A stretch of 64,000 bases of DNA from Peromyscus leucopus (GCF_004664715.2 NC_051072.1:34195642-34259641); one strand, 5' to 3'. Positions 45,941 to 56,564 are shown, counted from the first letter of the stretch. The notes: generated from the sequence alone by a model not told the origin. Program-made: numbers and translations.

Positions 45941-47035
45941 AGTTTTAAAATTCTAAAATATAAGCATTTCCTTAGTAATCATAAAAGAAGCTATTTCCAT
46001 TTTTTTCCAAGATCAAAAATTTTAAAGTTGGTTAGAAATAATTCTGTGCAAAGGTGACGCTTGTTCTCTCTCTTGTTCATTCTACCTAGAGTTACCAGTT
46101 CAGTCTTCAACCTGGGCGCTCTTCTCAGAAGCCACACCATTTAGTCATTTAAGCATTTATGGCCCGTGTCACCAGAATCCTAGAGTGGCAGCAAATGCTG
46201 AATAAAATAACCCACACTCGACACCTCTCATCCTCGGAGCACTTGTATTCCCTTTCACAACTGAAAGGCATGCCACTGGCCAAATCTCAAGCTGTAACTA
46301 TCCCTAAAAAGGAGATGAGTCACAAGTCACTTTAAAAAACATACAATAGGGTTTTTTTCTTGTTGTAATGAATGCTGAAAGGGAAATGTTTTACTTGTCC
46401 CAACAATTCTAGCAAGCTATAGCCCCAAAATATGAATACGATATGGAGCCAAAACTTTTTTTAAGGCTAGACAAATACCAGCAGCATTAATAAGGGACCA
46501 GAAAGACACCTATTGCAGAACTCTTGGGGTTTACAATGTGATTATTGTTTTATGAGAAGAGAAAGTTTCTTGAACGCTGTGACAATGTTACGTTTCCTAG
46601 GTGTTGAGAAAACTAGAAAGTGGTGGGGGGGAGGTAATGGGGGGGAAGTACAGCAGTTGAGTGCCTTGTGAATAAAACGTTTACAAGAATGCTTAATCTC
46701 TTAAGTCAGGGGTTTTTGCTAATGTGGCAGGGTAGGCATTGAGAAGTGGGGTGGAGGTTGAGTTTCTGGGATGCAGTCTTCCTGTGGACACCTGATGGAC
46801 AAGCTGCTGGTTTATAAGAAGAGAATCAAGTCCAAGTTTGTTTTAATACAATACAGGATTAATGTGTCAACATTTCTCCCTACCTCAGGAAGCATGAGTC
46901 CTCTGTTTGAGCTCATTTCGTGGCAATTCCTGATCTACTGAATTAACTCTATGGAATCAATCAGCCTCAAGGTCAAATGAAGTAACCAAGTGAGGGGTGA
47001 TAGACTAATCTTTCATTAAGCTTATAACTAACTGC
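45941..47035. other. Unique sequence
   Basis: G-rich patch at 46625-46647 (GGGGGG runs); otherwise nothing recognised. Confidence 0.5.
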
Positions 47036-47282
47036 AGAGGAAGACCCATTCTTCTTTAAGGGTGTGGTCACTGGAAGTTGACCATGCTCTAGTAGATGAA
47101 CCTACCTACACCCCACCACATATGAGCAGCACTTATTGGACTAGTGGGGAAGGAGAGGATGAGGAAGGGTGGAGTTAGGAAGGGAACTTGTCAAGGAGAT
47201 CTATTTTAGGAGGTATTTAGTAGATATGATCACATTTTATTGTATACACAGATGACATGCTCAAAGAATAAAAATGAAAACA
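47036..47282 (+). mobile_element. L1 3'UTR end fragment
   Basis: TTCTTTAAGGGTGTGGTCAC, GAAGTTGACCATGCTCTAGT, ATGAGCAGCACTTATTGGAC and the end CTCAAAGAATAAAAATGAAA match the rodent L1 3'UTR terminus. The same segment occurs at 60240-60490. Confidence 0.72.
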
Positions 47283-47456
47283 AAATTTTGCAAATCATAT
47301 TTAATAGGGAATACTTGTTATTATAAATGACCAGAAAAACAGAGTTCTGAACAAATTTTTTAAAGGGGATTGTAGCTAGTTTTTAAAGCACTGTTCTCGG
47401 TACTTCCAACCCCTGTACCTGCACCAGTCAGAATTTTTTCTGAAAAACCTTGAAGA

Positions 47457-47615
47457 CTGGAGGCATGGCTCCAGAGTTAAGAACATGTCCTGCTCTTGCA
47501 GAGGACCAGTTCAGTTCCTGGTCCCACACTAACTGGCTCTAGTTCCAAAGGAATCTGATTCCTCTGGCCACCCTGGGCCCTGTGCTCAAGTACACACACC
47601 AACACACACACACAT

Positions 47616-47647
<32 letters not shown>
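47457..47647 (+). mobile_element. B3 SINE with (CA)n tail
   Basis: GGAGGCATGGCTCCAGAGTT, GTCCTGCTCTTGCAGAGGAC, AGTTCCAAAGGAATCTGATT, CTCTGGCCACCCTGGGCCCT, then a CA tract to 47647. The head is diverged. The tail leads into the (GAT)n at 47650. Confidence 0.82.
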
Positions 47648-47648
<1 letters not shown>

Positions 47649-47649
47649 G

Positions 47650-47671
47650 GGGATGATGATGATGATGATGA
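47650..47671. repeat. (GAT)n microsatellite
   Basis: Seven GAT units directly before the start of the MaLR element. Confidence 0.9.
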
Positions 47672-48069
47672 TGTGATAGCTACCCTTGTGTCAACTTGAC
47701 ATAAGCCAGAGTAATTTTGGAAGAGAATACTTCAATTGAGAAAATGCCTGTACCATATTGGCCTCTGAGCAAGAGTGTGGTGCATTTTGTTGATTGACAA
47801 TTAATACGGAAGGGCCCAGTTCATATGGGCAGTGTCACCCCAGGCTTATAGGCCTGGGTGCTGTAAGAAAACAAGCTGAGCAGGCGGCACCATGGTAAGC
47901 CATGTTCTACCATGCCTTCCGTTTCAGTTTCTTCCTCCAGATTCCTGCCTTGAGTTCCTGCCCTGACCTCCATCGGGAATGCAGTGTGGCCTGAGAATTG
48001 TAAGCTTTAGTAAACCTTTTCCTTCCAACCTTCTATTTCAGCATAGCCATAGAAACCCTAACTGAGACA
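47672..48069 (+). mobile_element. 5' LTR of the MaLR/ERVL-type element
   Basis: Begins TGTGATAGCTACCCTTGTGT, with CAACTTGACATAAGCCAGAG, AAGGGCCCAGTTCATATGGG, CTTCCTCCAGATTCCTGCCT and the end CATAGAAACCCTAACTGAGA followed by CA. TG...CA termini, 398 bp. Confidence 0.8.
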
Positions 48070-48904
48070 GGAGTGGGGTTTTGCTTTGACAGACTTGACC
48101 ACATGCTTTGGGGAAGATTGTATTGACAGTTGAACTTCGGGCTGGAAAAAACATTGAGTGTTCAGAGGTTAGTGGGCTATTACTGGATCTTAGGAGACAA
48201 TGCTTTGAGCAACACAGGCAATGGAGACCTAGCTTATGAAGTTTCAGAGGGAAACTTTGAGAGTCCCTGAAAGACTCTATGGTGGGCATTAAATAACTTG
48301 ATTTAAGAACCACTAAGGTGTAACCTTTGCTTTGCTGAGACAATCAATACTAGTCATCAGGGCTGTCATCAATCATCTGTGATTAGAAGAAACCAGCATC
48401 ACTGAAGCAAAACCTTCTGAGTAGTATTTTCTCAGGGTCAGCTCACAGAAGCTGTGGTTGAGAGGGTACTTTGTGGTAGAAGCCAAACTTGGTAACATGG
48501 AAGAGCTTCCCAGGTGTTTCTGACTTTGAAGGCATGAAAGGGCCATGGAGAACCGCTGAGGCTTGTCACTTGAAGCCAGGAAAGGCCATGGTGAAGACGA
48601 AGCCTCTGTAGTAGCAAAGACCCCAGGATTGAGGATGTCATGGAAAGAGGCTGAGGTTTGGCACCATGTGTCAGTGTCATAGTCCCTAAAAAGAGCCCAA
48701 GAGAGGCTATGAGTGAAGATGCATGCCAGTTGGAATGGAGACCCTAGACTGGAAATTTCAGTACCCTTGGAAAACCATCAAGGACAGCAGAAGCCATGGG
48801 GTGGAGCCAGCCTGAGCCATCTCTCTGCACTGCAAATGGCAGAGGTGAGAAATGGAGTACTTTAGCGCCCAGAGGATTATGAGTGAGTCCCAGGCATCAA
48901 GCAC
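48070..48904 (+). mobile_element. MaLR-type internal region, 5' part
   Basis: Starts right after the LTR with GGAGTGGGGTTTTGCTTTGA, as MaLR internal regions do. Later landmarks: AGACCCCAGGATTGAGGATG is represented by GACCCCAGGATTGAGGATGT, then AAGAGCCCAAGAGAGGCTAT, CCCTAGACTGGAAATTTCAG and TTTAGCGCCCAGAGGATTAT. No usable frame; MaLRs lack retroviral protein genes. Confidence 0.65.
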
Positions 48905-49764
48905 TATTTTTTTTTTATGTTTTTATAGTTGAAATCGAATTACATTACTTTCCTCCCTCCCTTTTTTCCCTCTAACCCCTCCTAGTTACCTCCTTCAAAC
49001 ATCTCCCATATTCCCCTCTCTCAAGGGGATATTCTCTTTTTTATATTTGTTTTACATACACACACACACACATACACCATATATATATATATATATATAT
49101 ATATACAAATATATATAAATAGAACCTGTTGAACACTGAACTTTTTATACTATTTGTGGTGATATTGTGTTCCCCAATATGTCGTGCACCCTAATAAATT
49201 TATCTGGGGTCAGAGAACAGAACAGCCACTAGATATAGAGGCCAGAAAATGGTGGCACACACACCTTTAATTCTATCACTTGGGAGGCAGGGATCCATCC
49301 AGATCTCTGTGAGTTTAAAGCCACACTGGAAACAGCCAGGCATGGTGACTCACACTTTAATCCCAGGAAGTGAGCCTTTAATCCTAGGAAGTGATGGCAG
49401 AAAAGCAGAAAGAAATATAAGGTGTGAGGACCAGGAACTAGGCTGGTTAAGCTTTTAGGCTTTTAGCAGCAGTTTAGCTGAGATTCATTCTGGATGAGGA
49501 CTCACAGGCTTCCAGTCTGAGGAAACAGGATCAGCTGTGGAATTGGCGAGGTGAGAAAGTTGTGGCTTGTTCTACTTCTCTGATCTTCCAGCATTCATCC
49601 CAATAACTGGCCTTGGGTTTGTTTTTATTAATAAGACCTGTTAAGATTCGTGCTACAACTATTTGTGGGTTTTTTTTTTGGGGGGGGGTATTTTATTACA
49701 ACTGCATCCTGGTTCTTCTTTACTAGAGTAAGAAAGTAATTAGATAATTTTTTTTATTTTACAG
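48905..49764. mobile_element. Insertion block: L1-associated repeat hosting a solo LTR
   Basis: MaLR internal sequence stops at about 48904 and resumes at about 49765 (GCCATGGGCTTTGGAATTTT). The block starts like the repeat at 11967 (ATAGTTGAAATCGAATTACA, CTCCCTCCCTTTTTTCCCTC), with CA/TA tracts at 49050-49106 and AAATAGAACCTGTTGAACAC. A solo LTR (49155-49657) then sits in it, followed by a T10-G10 run at 49671-49689 and AT-rich DNA. Confidence 0.6.
49155..49657 (-). mobile_element. Solo LTR, ERV2-like, same family as 25574-26068
   Basis: 503 bp with TG...CA ends (TGTGGTGATATTGTGTTCCC to AAGATTCGTGCTACA) and a perfect 6-bp duplication ACTATT at 49149-49154 and 49658-49663. Read on the minus strand it parallels the LTR at 25574: an AATAAAAACA-type start, GAAGATCAGAGAAGTAGAAC, an ACCTTATATTTCT motif, then B1-like GGGATTAAAG units. 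On the plus strand these appear as CTTTAATCCCAGGAAGTGA and CTTTAATCCTAGGAAGTGA 21 bp apart (49355 and 49376), plus a further B1-like stretch at 49249-49320. Low divergence from the family suggests a fairly recent insertion. Confidence 0.87.
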
Positions 49765-49881
49765 AGCCATGGGCTTTGGAATTTTATAGAGACTTTGGGG
49801 TTCTAGGGAGACTTTGGATATCTTAAAGAAACTTAGAACTTGGAAAGAGACTTTAGATGATTTTTAAAAATCTAGATTTTT

Positions 49882-50265
49882 CGGCAGTCACATAGCCTGC
49901 GTGAGTCTGTGTTAGGTCCTCTGCATATACGTTATGGTTGTTTAGCTCGAGGTTTTTGTGGGACTCCTAAAAGTTGGAGTCTGGGTGTCTCTGACTCTTT
50001 TGCCTGCTCTCGGGACCCTTTTGCTCCTACTGGGTTGCCTCATCCAGCCTTAATATGAGGGTTTGTGCCTAGTCTTATTGCATCTTGTTATGCCGTGTTC
50101 GCTGGATGTCCCTGGAAGGCCTGCTCTATTCCGAAGAAGATAGAGGAGCAGTGGATCTTAGGGAGAAGTGGGGTACTGGGGGGAGTGGGGAGAGGGGAAA
50201 CTGCATTTGAGATGCATTATAGGAGGGGTTAATAAATAAAAAGAAATAAATAAAAATAAAAACTG
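49882..50265 (+). mobile_element. L1 3'UTR end inserted in MaLR internal region
   Basis: CAGTCACATAGCCTGCGTGA, TGCCTCATCCAGCCTTAATA, TTGTGCCTAGTCTTATTGCA, TCCCTGGAAGGCCTGCTCTA, GGAGCAGTGGATCTTAGGGA and the A-rich end AATAAATAAAAAGAAATAAA are a 5'-truncated rodent L1 3' end of a type different from those at 47036 and 59960. Confidence 0.78.
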
Positions 50266-50317
50266 GGCTTTTAAAGCGTTTGGATTTTTTAAGGACTGTT
50301 AGACTTTTAAAAGTTTT

Positions 50318-50460
50318 GCCGGGCGTTGGTGCGCAGCTTTAATCCAGCATCGGAGCAAGCAGCGATTCTGTGATTGAGCAGCTGGGCTACCAATGACTCC
50401 AGAAAGCGCAAGCTACGCAGAGAAACCCTGTCTCGAAAAACCAAAAAAAAAAAAAAAAAA
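50318..50460 (+). mobile_element. Unusual B1 with many small deletions
   Basis: Starts GCCGGGCGTTGGTGCGCAGC and ends CCCTGTCTCGAAAAACC plus 18-19 A's, but between these carries many 1-3 base losses: ATCGGAGCAAGCAGCGATTC, GTGATTGAGCAGCTGGGCTA, AATGACTCCAGAAAGCGCAA, GCTACGCAGAGAAACC. Several are shared with the copy at 54766-54885. Short flanks AAAAGTTT on both sides (50309-50316; around 50458-50465) fit a target duplication within the MaLR internal region. Confidence 0.85.
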
Positions 50461-50582
50461 AGTTTAATGTTTTATATTGTGATATTTGTATTAACCTGAG
50501 ATCGATCTTGGGGGTGAAAAAGAAAGGAAATATTAGGGTTTCACAGTGATGTGTTTGTGTGTCAGGTTGACAAGGAGTCAAT

Positions 50583-50977
50583 TGTGAAGGCTAATTTTGC
50601 GTCAGCTTGATACAAACTAGAGTTATTTTGGAAGAGGGAGCCTCTGTTGAGGAAATGCCCCCACCAGATTGGCCTGTGAGAAAGCCTGTGGTGCACTTTC
50701 TTGATTGATGGTTGATGTGGAAGGGCCCAGCTCATCTGGGTGTTGCCACCACTGGGCTGGTGATCATGGATGCTATAAGAAAGCTGGTGGAGCAAGCCAT
50801 GGGGACCAAACCAGGAATCATCGTTTCTCCATTGTCCCTCCTCAGTTTCTTCCTGCCTTGAATTCCTGTCCTGACTTCTCTTAGTGATGGAGTGTAACCT
50901 GAGACTAGTGGCTGTAATAACCCCCTTCCTCCCTAGGTTGTATTGTTCATAATATTTTGTCATGGCAATAGAAACCC

Positions 50978-50982
<5 letters not shown>
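50583..50982 (+). mobile_element. 3' LTR of the MaLR/ERVL-type element
   Basis: Begins TGTGAAGGCTAATTTTGCGT, with CAGCTTGATACAAACTAGAG, GTTATTTTGGAAGAGGGAGC, TGTGGAAGGGCCCAGCTCAT, TTGAATTCCTGTCCTGACTT and the end CATGGCAATAGAAACCCTAA. Roughly 75-80 per cent identical to the 5' LTR by eye. A (CA)n expansion starts within its last bases. The internal lead-in is GTGTCAGGTTGACAAGGAGT. Confidence 0.8.

Positions 50983-51023
<41 letters not shown>
50981..51023. repeat. (CA)n microsatellite
   Basis: About 21 units, then T11. It has grown from the terminal CA of the LTR end CCCTAACA. Confidence 0.95.
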
Positions 51024-51025
<2 letters not shown>

Positions 51026-54000
51026 TTTTTTTTTTAGTTAAAAATTAAAAATAAAAGGTCATGAGTTCAGCCTCTCTGCTGTTGGAGGCTGGGACTTTGA
51101 GCTTCTCTACCCAATGCTGCTTGGCCTCTACTTATGACCCTACTATCCTAGACAGGATAGACAAAGATAGAGCTCGGCCCCTGCCTCGGATACCCCATCT
51201 AATGCTCAAGCAATGTGATTCTTTCTTTTAAGCCAGCGAACACAGGGCTCTTGATTAGTGCAGAGGGGAGGGGCTATTTCTTGCTGATCTATCCCTCCAC
51301 CCAAGCTTATTCCAATGAGAAAGAATAGCTAGCAGGCTGCTCCCAGAACAGCATTTTGGCAATGCATGGTCCACATACTTTGTATGTCTAAAGGGAGCTG
51401 CTGAGAATGATGGAGAAATCCAGAGAGCATCTGGGAAAAGCCGTGACAAGGCATGCCTTCCTTTCAGCTTGTACACACCAGGTGTCACACACAGAGCCTA
51501 GCATCATCTTTCACGGCCCAGTACAAACTTGTACTATGGGACCTAGGCCAAACATGATTCCTTTGGGCTTGCCCAGTTCCAACTTGTAAGGTGTAGCCCC
51601 TCCCCCACTACCTCACTCTACCACCAAGCAGCAATACCCACAGTCCAACACACTCACACGCCATCTCTGCCTCTCCCGTGTGGAATCTCATCAATCAAAC
51701 AGGAAAGTTGAACATTTTATTCTAAAACCACTTTCTGTACTGGAGGCTACTTTGTGACTCTGGGCTGACTGTCCCTAATTGTACTATCATGCAATCAAGA
51801 CCTTCCCTGCTGTAATAAAGCCTCAAGATGAACCTTCCTGAAGAGAGCATTCTAGCTCCTGCTCTTCTCTAGGGAGAAGATGATGAGTTAAGTAAGTTTT
51901 GAGACTGAACGTCTGGAACCAAAAAAAGATAAGGGGAAAAAAATTAGTTTTTCAAAAAAAAAAAAAAAAAGGAGTGCTGGTTCTCTGGTACTAAAATGGA
52001 TCTGTCTGTATTTTAATAGTTACAGTTGAACCACAGAAGTAGTTACATGATGTATCTGACAGCAGATATTGCATTGTCTGAATTTTTATAACCTGGAAGA
52101 TTGAGAGGAAACCTTTAGCTTCTTTTGGAATCTAGCAATGCCTTCCTGGTGCATCCTTCTCCCTGGCCTCCTTTCGGTGAGGATGGACCATTCAGATCTC
52201 ATTTTGGACAGAGGTGACCACTTCCCAGATGCTTCAAGTGTCCAGCACCTGTCAGGCTTTAGAAGTCAGTCCTTAGCCAGGAATTGTCCTCAGCTGAAGG
52301 AGAAACACCTGACCACCAATGACAGCCTCTTCCCTGAGCACAGCCTACCTGTGACTGCTTGGCGTGAGGGAGAAAGCCTGGGTGCTGTGCCTTAGTTGGA
52401 ACTCTGCAGAACCATAACAGCTCTCCAGCTCCGGGTTACATCATTCTGAGGTCTTGTATCATCACACTTAGTGGTGCAACTTCCTCCCTGATCTCTTGCC
52501 TCCCTAACTCCTCACAGACAATCCTGCAATGGGATCCAGGTCAACCTTGAAACTAATATCCTTATTAGAGAGTCAGAATCTATATTAATGAGATCATGGA
52601 GCAGATCTCACCTACCAGCCAGCAACGGACAGTGGCGGTAGAACGTTCACTGAGGGACCTCATCATGCAATGCAGTTATGGCTGTAAAGAGATTAAGGAC
52701 AAGCCACAGCATTTGCAAAAACCCCAAATTAAAATGCAGGTGGAAAAAAATAAGCAAATAACCACACAAAAAAAAGTTCTAATTTAGAACTTTTTCCTTA
52801 TTCTGAAATTTTCACTTTCTTTTGCTCTTATCAGTAAAACATTTAATTATTAACACAAGTCTTAGAGCTTGTGTTTATCTTGTGTGCTATGTCTTAAATG
52901 CCAATATCAGAGTATTGAACTCATGTCCTAAAGCATTGCACTATGATCTGAATGCTTGGGTCTCACTACAGCCTTGCTGGACTCAACATATGAAACACCA
53001 TTCAAAGATAAAAGTATTAAGAATTTCAAGAGAATGTCCAAGGATGAGATTCCTATAAGCACGAGGCCCTATGCAACTCTACATGTTAAAAACCCTTGAA
53101 GCCAGCCTTGAGTGGTAAAGTGGATTGAGACATTGGGATATGGAAATGCAGTGGTGGATACAATAACTTGGACCCTTGAGATTTATGAAAAAAAAATAAT
53201 TATATGGATTGTGTTTGTTCCCAGGGCTGTGGTGTGTTGGGATAACATAATAATAGGCTGAGTGTTTAATGACCAATGTAAGATGTAAATAAAACATCAG
53301 GCTTCTTGGTATTTAAAAAGATTCTCATCTCCCTACAAGCAAAAGGCAGAAAAAAGCCAAGGATCAAACCTTGACCTACTGAACCCACAGCACAGTTACA
53401 CACATGGCCAAACCCTGGCTTAACCTGGTTAAGCTCCTAAGTTGGAGAGAACAGAAACCTGAAAATAAAAGTTATTTAGGAAGAAAAACAATCTTTGAAT
53501 TACAGACTTCCCTGTACCAGAGGTCAGACGATTTGCCTCATAAGAGGCCAACTAGCACTCTACGATCCAGGGAGGTAACTATCATAACTGCTAAACCCTG
53601 CCATGAGGAGGTGTGAGAAAGCAGCCACTGAGGTTAATTGAATGGGCATGGCTGTTACAATACCAGGCCACATTTGGCCCACAGAACAGAGCTGTGAAGA
53701 AAAAAATAAATCAAGCAAAAGTCATAAGACAGAAATGAATCCTTAGAAATTAGTCATGAGCAGGGTCAGAAAATGTAAGTAAGCCTGAAGCATGAATAAA
53801 AATACCCACATCATCCCCAACAGTGGCACTGTGCCTCTCCATCAGTTTATACTTTGCCCACCAAGTATGGCATACCTTTGTCTCACACTTTTGGGTCCTT
53901 CCATCAGGGAGGTGGGATATCTCTGTTGACTAGTTCTCCAAAGGGGTAGGGATAATGAGGTTTATTTACAGATGAATTAGCTTGGTGTATGGAATGGTAT

Positions 54001-54549
54001 AGTCACTGTATGCTATAACCCTCTTGCAGGTGAGGGGTAATATCTCCAAATGGCAGAATGTCAGTCATTGTTGATTACCTATCTGCTTTGAATAGAGATA
54101 AAATGATTCCAAGGTAAGGGACAAGGCAAGACCTTGGGGTGATGGGTGTAGATGATGTAAGGGGGTGCTGAATGATAAAATACTAGAAGGATATAAAATA
54201 GACATCACAATGCAAGAAAAACTAGGGAAGAGTCCTGTAGATGGATATCAGGGTCTCAGAGACCATTTCTTAGACATCATGACTCATTACAACTTACTTT
54301 GTCCTTATAGTTTTTTAAATAATTATTTTACTTTCCTCTACTTGTCAAACATGAGATTATGACAATAATCTTGAGGATGCTCACTGTCTAAGAAAGAAAC
54401 ACAGGCATGGAAACCACTAACATGAGCATCATGAGATCACTGACAATGTGCTACAAGGGTACCCAGCCAGTGGGATAGAGAGAAACTCCATGGAAAGTGG
54501 ACATTTGAACTCACAAAATATACCAAGTATAATGTTTTTAAATAAAAAA
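51024..54549. other. Unique sequence, no recognised feature
   Basis: 3.5 kb with A runs at 51955-51970 and 53188-53196 only. Frames at 52138-52395 and 52596-52787 (plus) are not recognised as proteins and have no visible splice or promoter context. Confidence 0.5.
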
Positions 54550-54765
54550 GGGGGGGCTGAAGAGATAGCTCAGCAGTTAAGAGTACTTGCACTTACAGAG
54601 GACTGTGGTTCCATTCTCAGTCCCCAAATCACCACTCACAACTGTCCATAACTCCAATTTCAGAGGGTCTGATGCTTTCTTCTGACCTCCACAGACGTCA
54701 GGCATCTACCCTGGTGCATATACATACATGCAGGCAAAACACTAATGCAATAAATCTTAAAATTA
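54550..54765 (+). mobile_element. B3 SINE
   Basis: GGGGGGCTGAAGAGATAGCT, CAGCAGTTAAGAGTACTTGC, CCATAACTCCAATTTCAGAG, GGTCTGATGCTTTCTTCTGA, ACATGCAGGCAAAACACTAA and the AATAAATCTTAAAATTAA end: a full B3 with intact tRNA-like head. Confidence 0.9.
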
Positions 54766-54885
54766 AGTGGTGCGACGCTTAATCACATCGGGAGCAACAG
54801 GCGATCTGTGATCGAGCAGCTGGCTACAAGTGACTCAGAAAGCGAAAGTACGCAGAAAATGTTCGAAAAAAAAAAAAAAAAAAAA
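54766..54885 (+). mobile_element. Unusual B1 with many small deletions (second copy)
   Basis: Begins at GTGGTGCGACGCTTAATC (first bases of B1 missing) and ends with some 20 A's. Diagnostic strings: ATCGGGAGCAACAGGCGATC, GTGATCGAGCAGCTGGCTAC, AAGTGACTCAGAAAGCGAAA, GTACGCAGAAAA. It shares with the copy at 50318 the losses in GTGA(GT)TCGAG, CGAG(GC)CAGC and the changes GAGTTCC to GACTC and TACACAG to TACGCAG. It lies directly at the 3' end of a B3. Confidence 0.82.
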
Positions 54886-56009
54886 CATTAAATAAAAAGA
54901 AGAAATAAAGGTTATATCTTTTCTTGGGCACTGGCATTAACCATCCTAATTTTGGTTTTTTATCCAATAATTATCTTCAACTCTTCCTTTACCAACAAAA
55001 AATAAAATTCAAGGTGGCCTTTTTTTGCACTCTAAAACATCTCCCCAAACCCACCTGCACTAAAGTATAGTTATGTAAAACATTTCTTGCCAATGAAATA
55101 TAGAAGCAACTCTATTATATAGGGTTCTGGAAAGGATTTTTTTTAAAATACTATTGTTTATAAATGGGAAAATATGTTTACAATGTGTTCTTTTTCTCTT
55201 TTTGGTCCTTTCTCTGAGGTCTAGATTTGATCCCTAACATGGAACTTAAGATAATAAGAACAAAAATCATATGCTAATATGGCAGAATAAGAAAAGAGGA
55301 GGACCCTGGGTCTTTGGGGACATTCTTGAAAAGTGGCATTGGATTCTTTCTCTGTGTTCCCTAGGAAGTTGGAAGAGTCCTCTCTAGTTTCTTTACTCAC
55401 TGTAGTCCAGATGTGGGCTACATGGAGTGAGGCTTCACCAAGAGACTATGCAAACTATAAAGCAAGAGGTCTGCCACACAGATTCCTTCTAGTTTGTTTA
55501 TCTACCAAGAGCAACACCGTGAATGTATTGGACTTTCATAAGGTGACATCAGCTATGTGTACTTTCATGCCACTTCTCCCCATGCATGAGGAACCCGGCA
55601 TTTCAAGTTGAGAAAACAGTTCATAACAGAAGCCTGAAATACTGAACTTACAAGCAACAGGATGAGGAACACAACCTCCTGCTTTGGGTTCATGAGTCCT
55701 TCACAAGTAACTCACAGTCTTTCATAAGCATCCTCCAACTAGGTTGAAAGTTTTGCTGCTCGTGGCAAAACATTATAACATAGCCCAGAACTCTTACTCT
55801 CTGACAGTATCTAGACCTTGAACATGTACATTGTTCCCATCTCTGAATCTAGGTGACTAGATTGGAACTGCATCCATGGCATCAAAAATAGGTCTTTAAC
55901 ACAATCTGTACCAAGTCTGATTTCATTAGTGTTTCTTACTATGATTAATACTAACAACAACCACAAAATGAGAAAAGGGAAGAAGCCAATGTTACAGTTG
56001 TCACAGTGG
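54886..56009. other. Unique sequence
   Basis: No feature recognised. Confidence 0.5.
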
Positions 56010-56082
56010 AGGGGCTAGATGTAGCTCTCTTGTGGAATATTTGCCTATGCTTGAATCCCTGAGCTCCATCCCCAACACTAAA
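56010..56082 (+). mobile_element. ID SINE, diverged
   Basis: GGGGCTAGATGTAGCTCTCT, TGGAATATTTGCCTATGCTT and CCCTGAGCTCCATCCCCAAC track the ID consensus. Followed by AAATAAAAC. Confidence 0.65.
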
Positions 56083-56161
56083 TAAAACTAGATTCGGTGA
56101 CGATGTTTTGAAGATTAAAAACTTATCCAATGTTGTAGAAAGTGCATTAAATGCTAAAAGG

Positions 56162-56163
<2 letters not shown>

Positions 56164-56208
<45 letters not shown>
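56164..56208. repeat. (CA)n microsatellite
   Basis: About 22 uninterrupted CA units. Confidence 0.96.
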
Positions 56209-56213
<5 letters not shown>

Positions 56214-56378
56214 TCACTGGCCTTCATGTAAACTTAGGTTGAAAATAGCATATCTGAATATATTTTTATCTCCCCAACACACAAAGTATTAAAGTTGAAG
56301 AAGTTGTGTAGAATGACTACAGGAAAAGACTGAGATTTCCTAATGTGGTTTGGGTCAGCTGTAAAACAGTCCAAGAAT

Positions 56379-56396
56379 AAAGAAAAAGAAAGAAAG

Positions 56397-56430
<34 letters not shown>

Positions 56431-56513
56431 AAGAAAAAAGAAGAAAGGAAGGAAGGAAGGAAGGAAGGAAGGAAGGAAGGAAGGAAGGAAGGAAAGGAAA
56501 GAAAGAAAGGAAA

Positions 56514-56545
<32 letters not shown>

Positions 56546-56564
56546 GAAAGAAAGAAAGGAAAGA
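56379..56564. repeat. 186-bp uninterrupted homopurine tract
   Basis: Every base from 56379 to 56564 is A or G: an A run of about 30 (56397-56428), a (GGAA)n array (about 56446-56492) and (GAAA)n arrays. Frames across it give runs of K/R/E or F/L/S and are not genes. Confidence 0.97.

Larger units (their letters stand above)
47672..50982 (+). mobile_element. MaLR/ERVL-type element: two LTRs plus internal region with nested insertions
   Basis: Two related LTRs in the same orientation (47672-48069, 50583-50982) bracket noncoding internal sequence. The internal part runs 48070-48904, 49765-49881 and 50266-50582, interrupted by an L1-associated repeat and a solo LTR (48905-49764), an L1 3' end (49882-50265) and a B1 (50318-50460). 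Removing these leaves roughly 2 kb of element, the size expected of a nonautonomous MaLR-like retrotransposon. No gag, pol or env frame is present. An insertion hidden by the (GAT)n run makes the left target duplication unreadable; the right end runs into (CA)n. Confidence 0.75.

Noticed and set aside
47646..48078. AGTGGGG on both sides of the 5' LTR as its target duplication
   Set aside because: The right-hand copy lies in MaLR internal sequence (the internal region normally starts with such a word), so it cannot be a target duplication.
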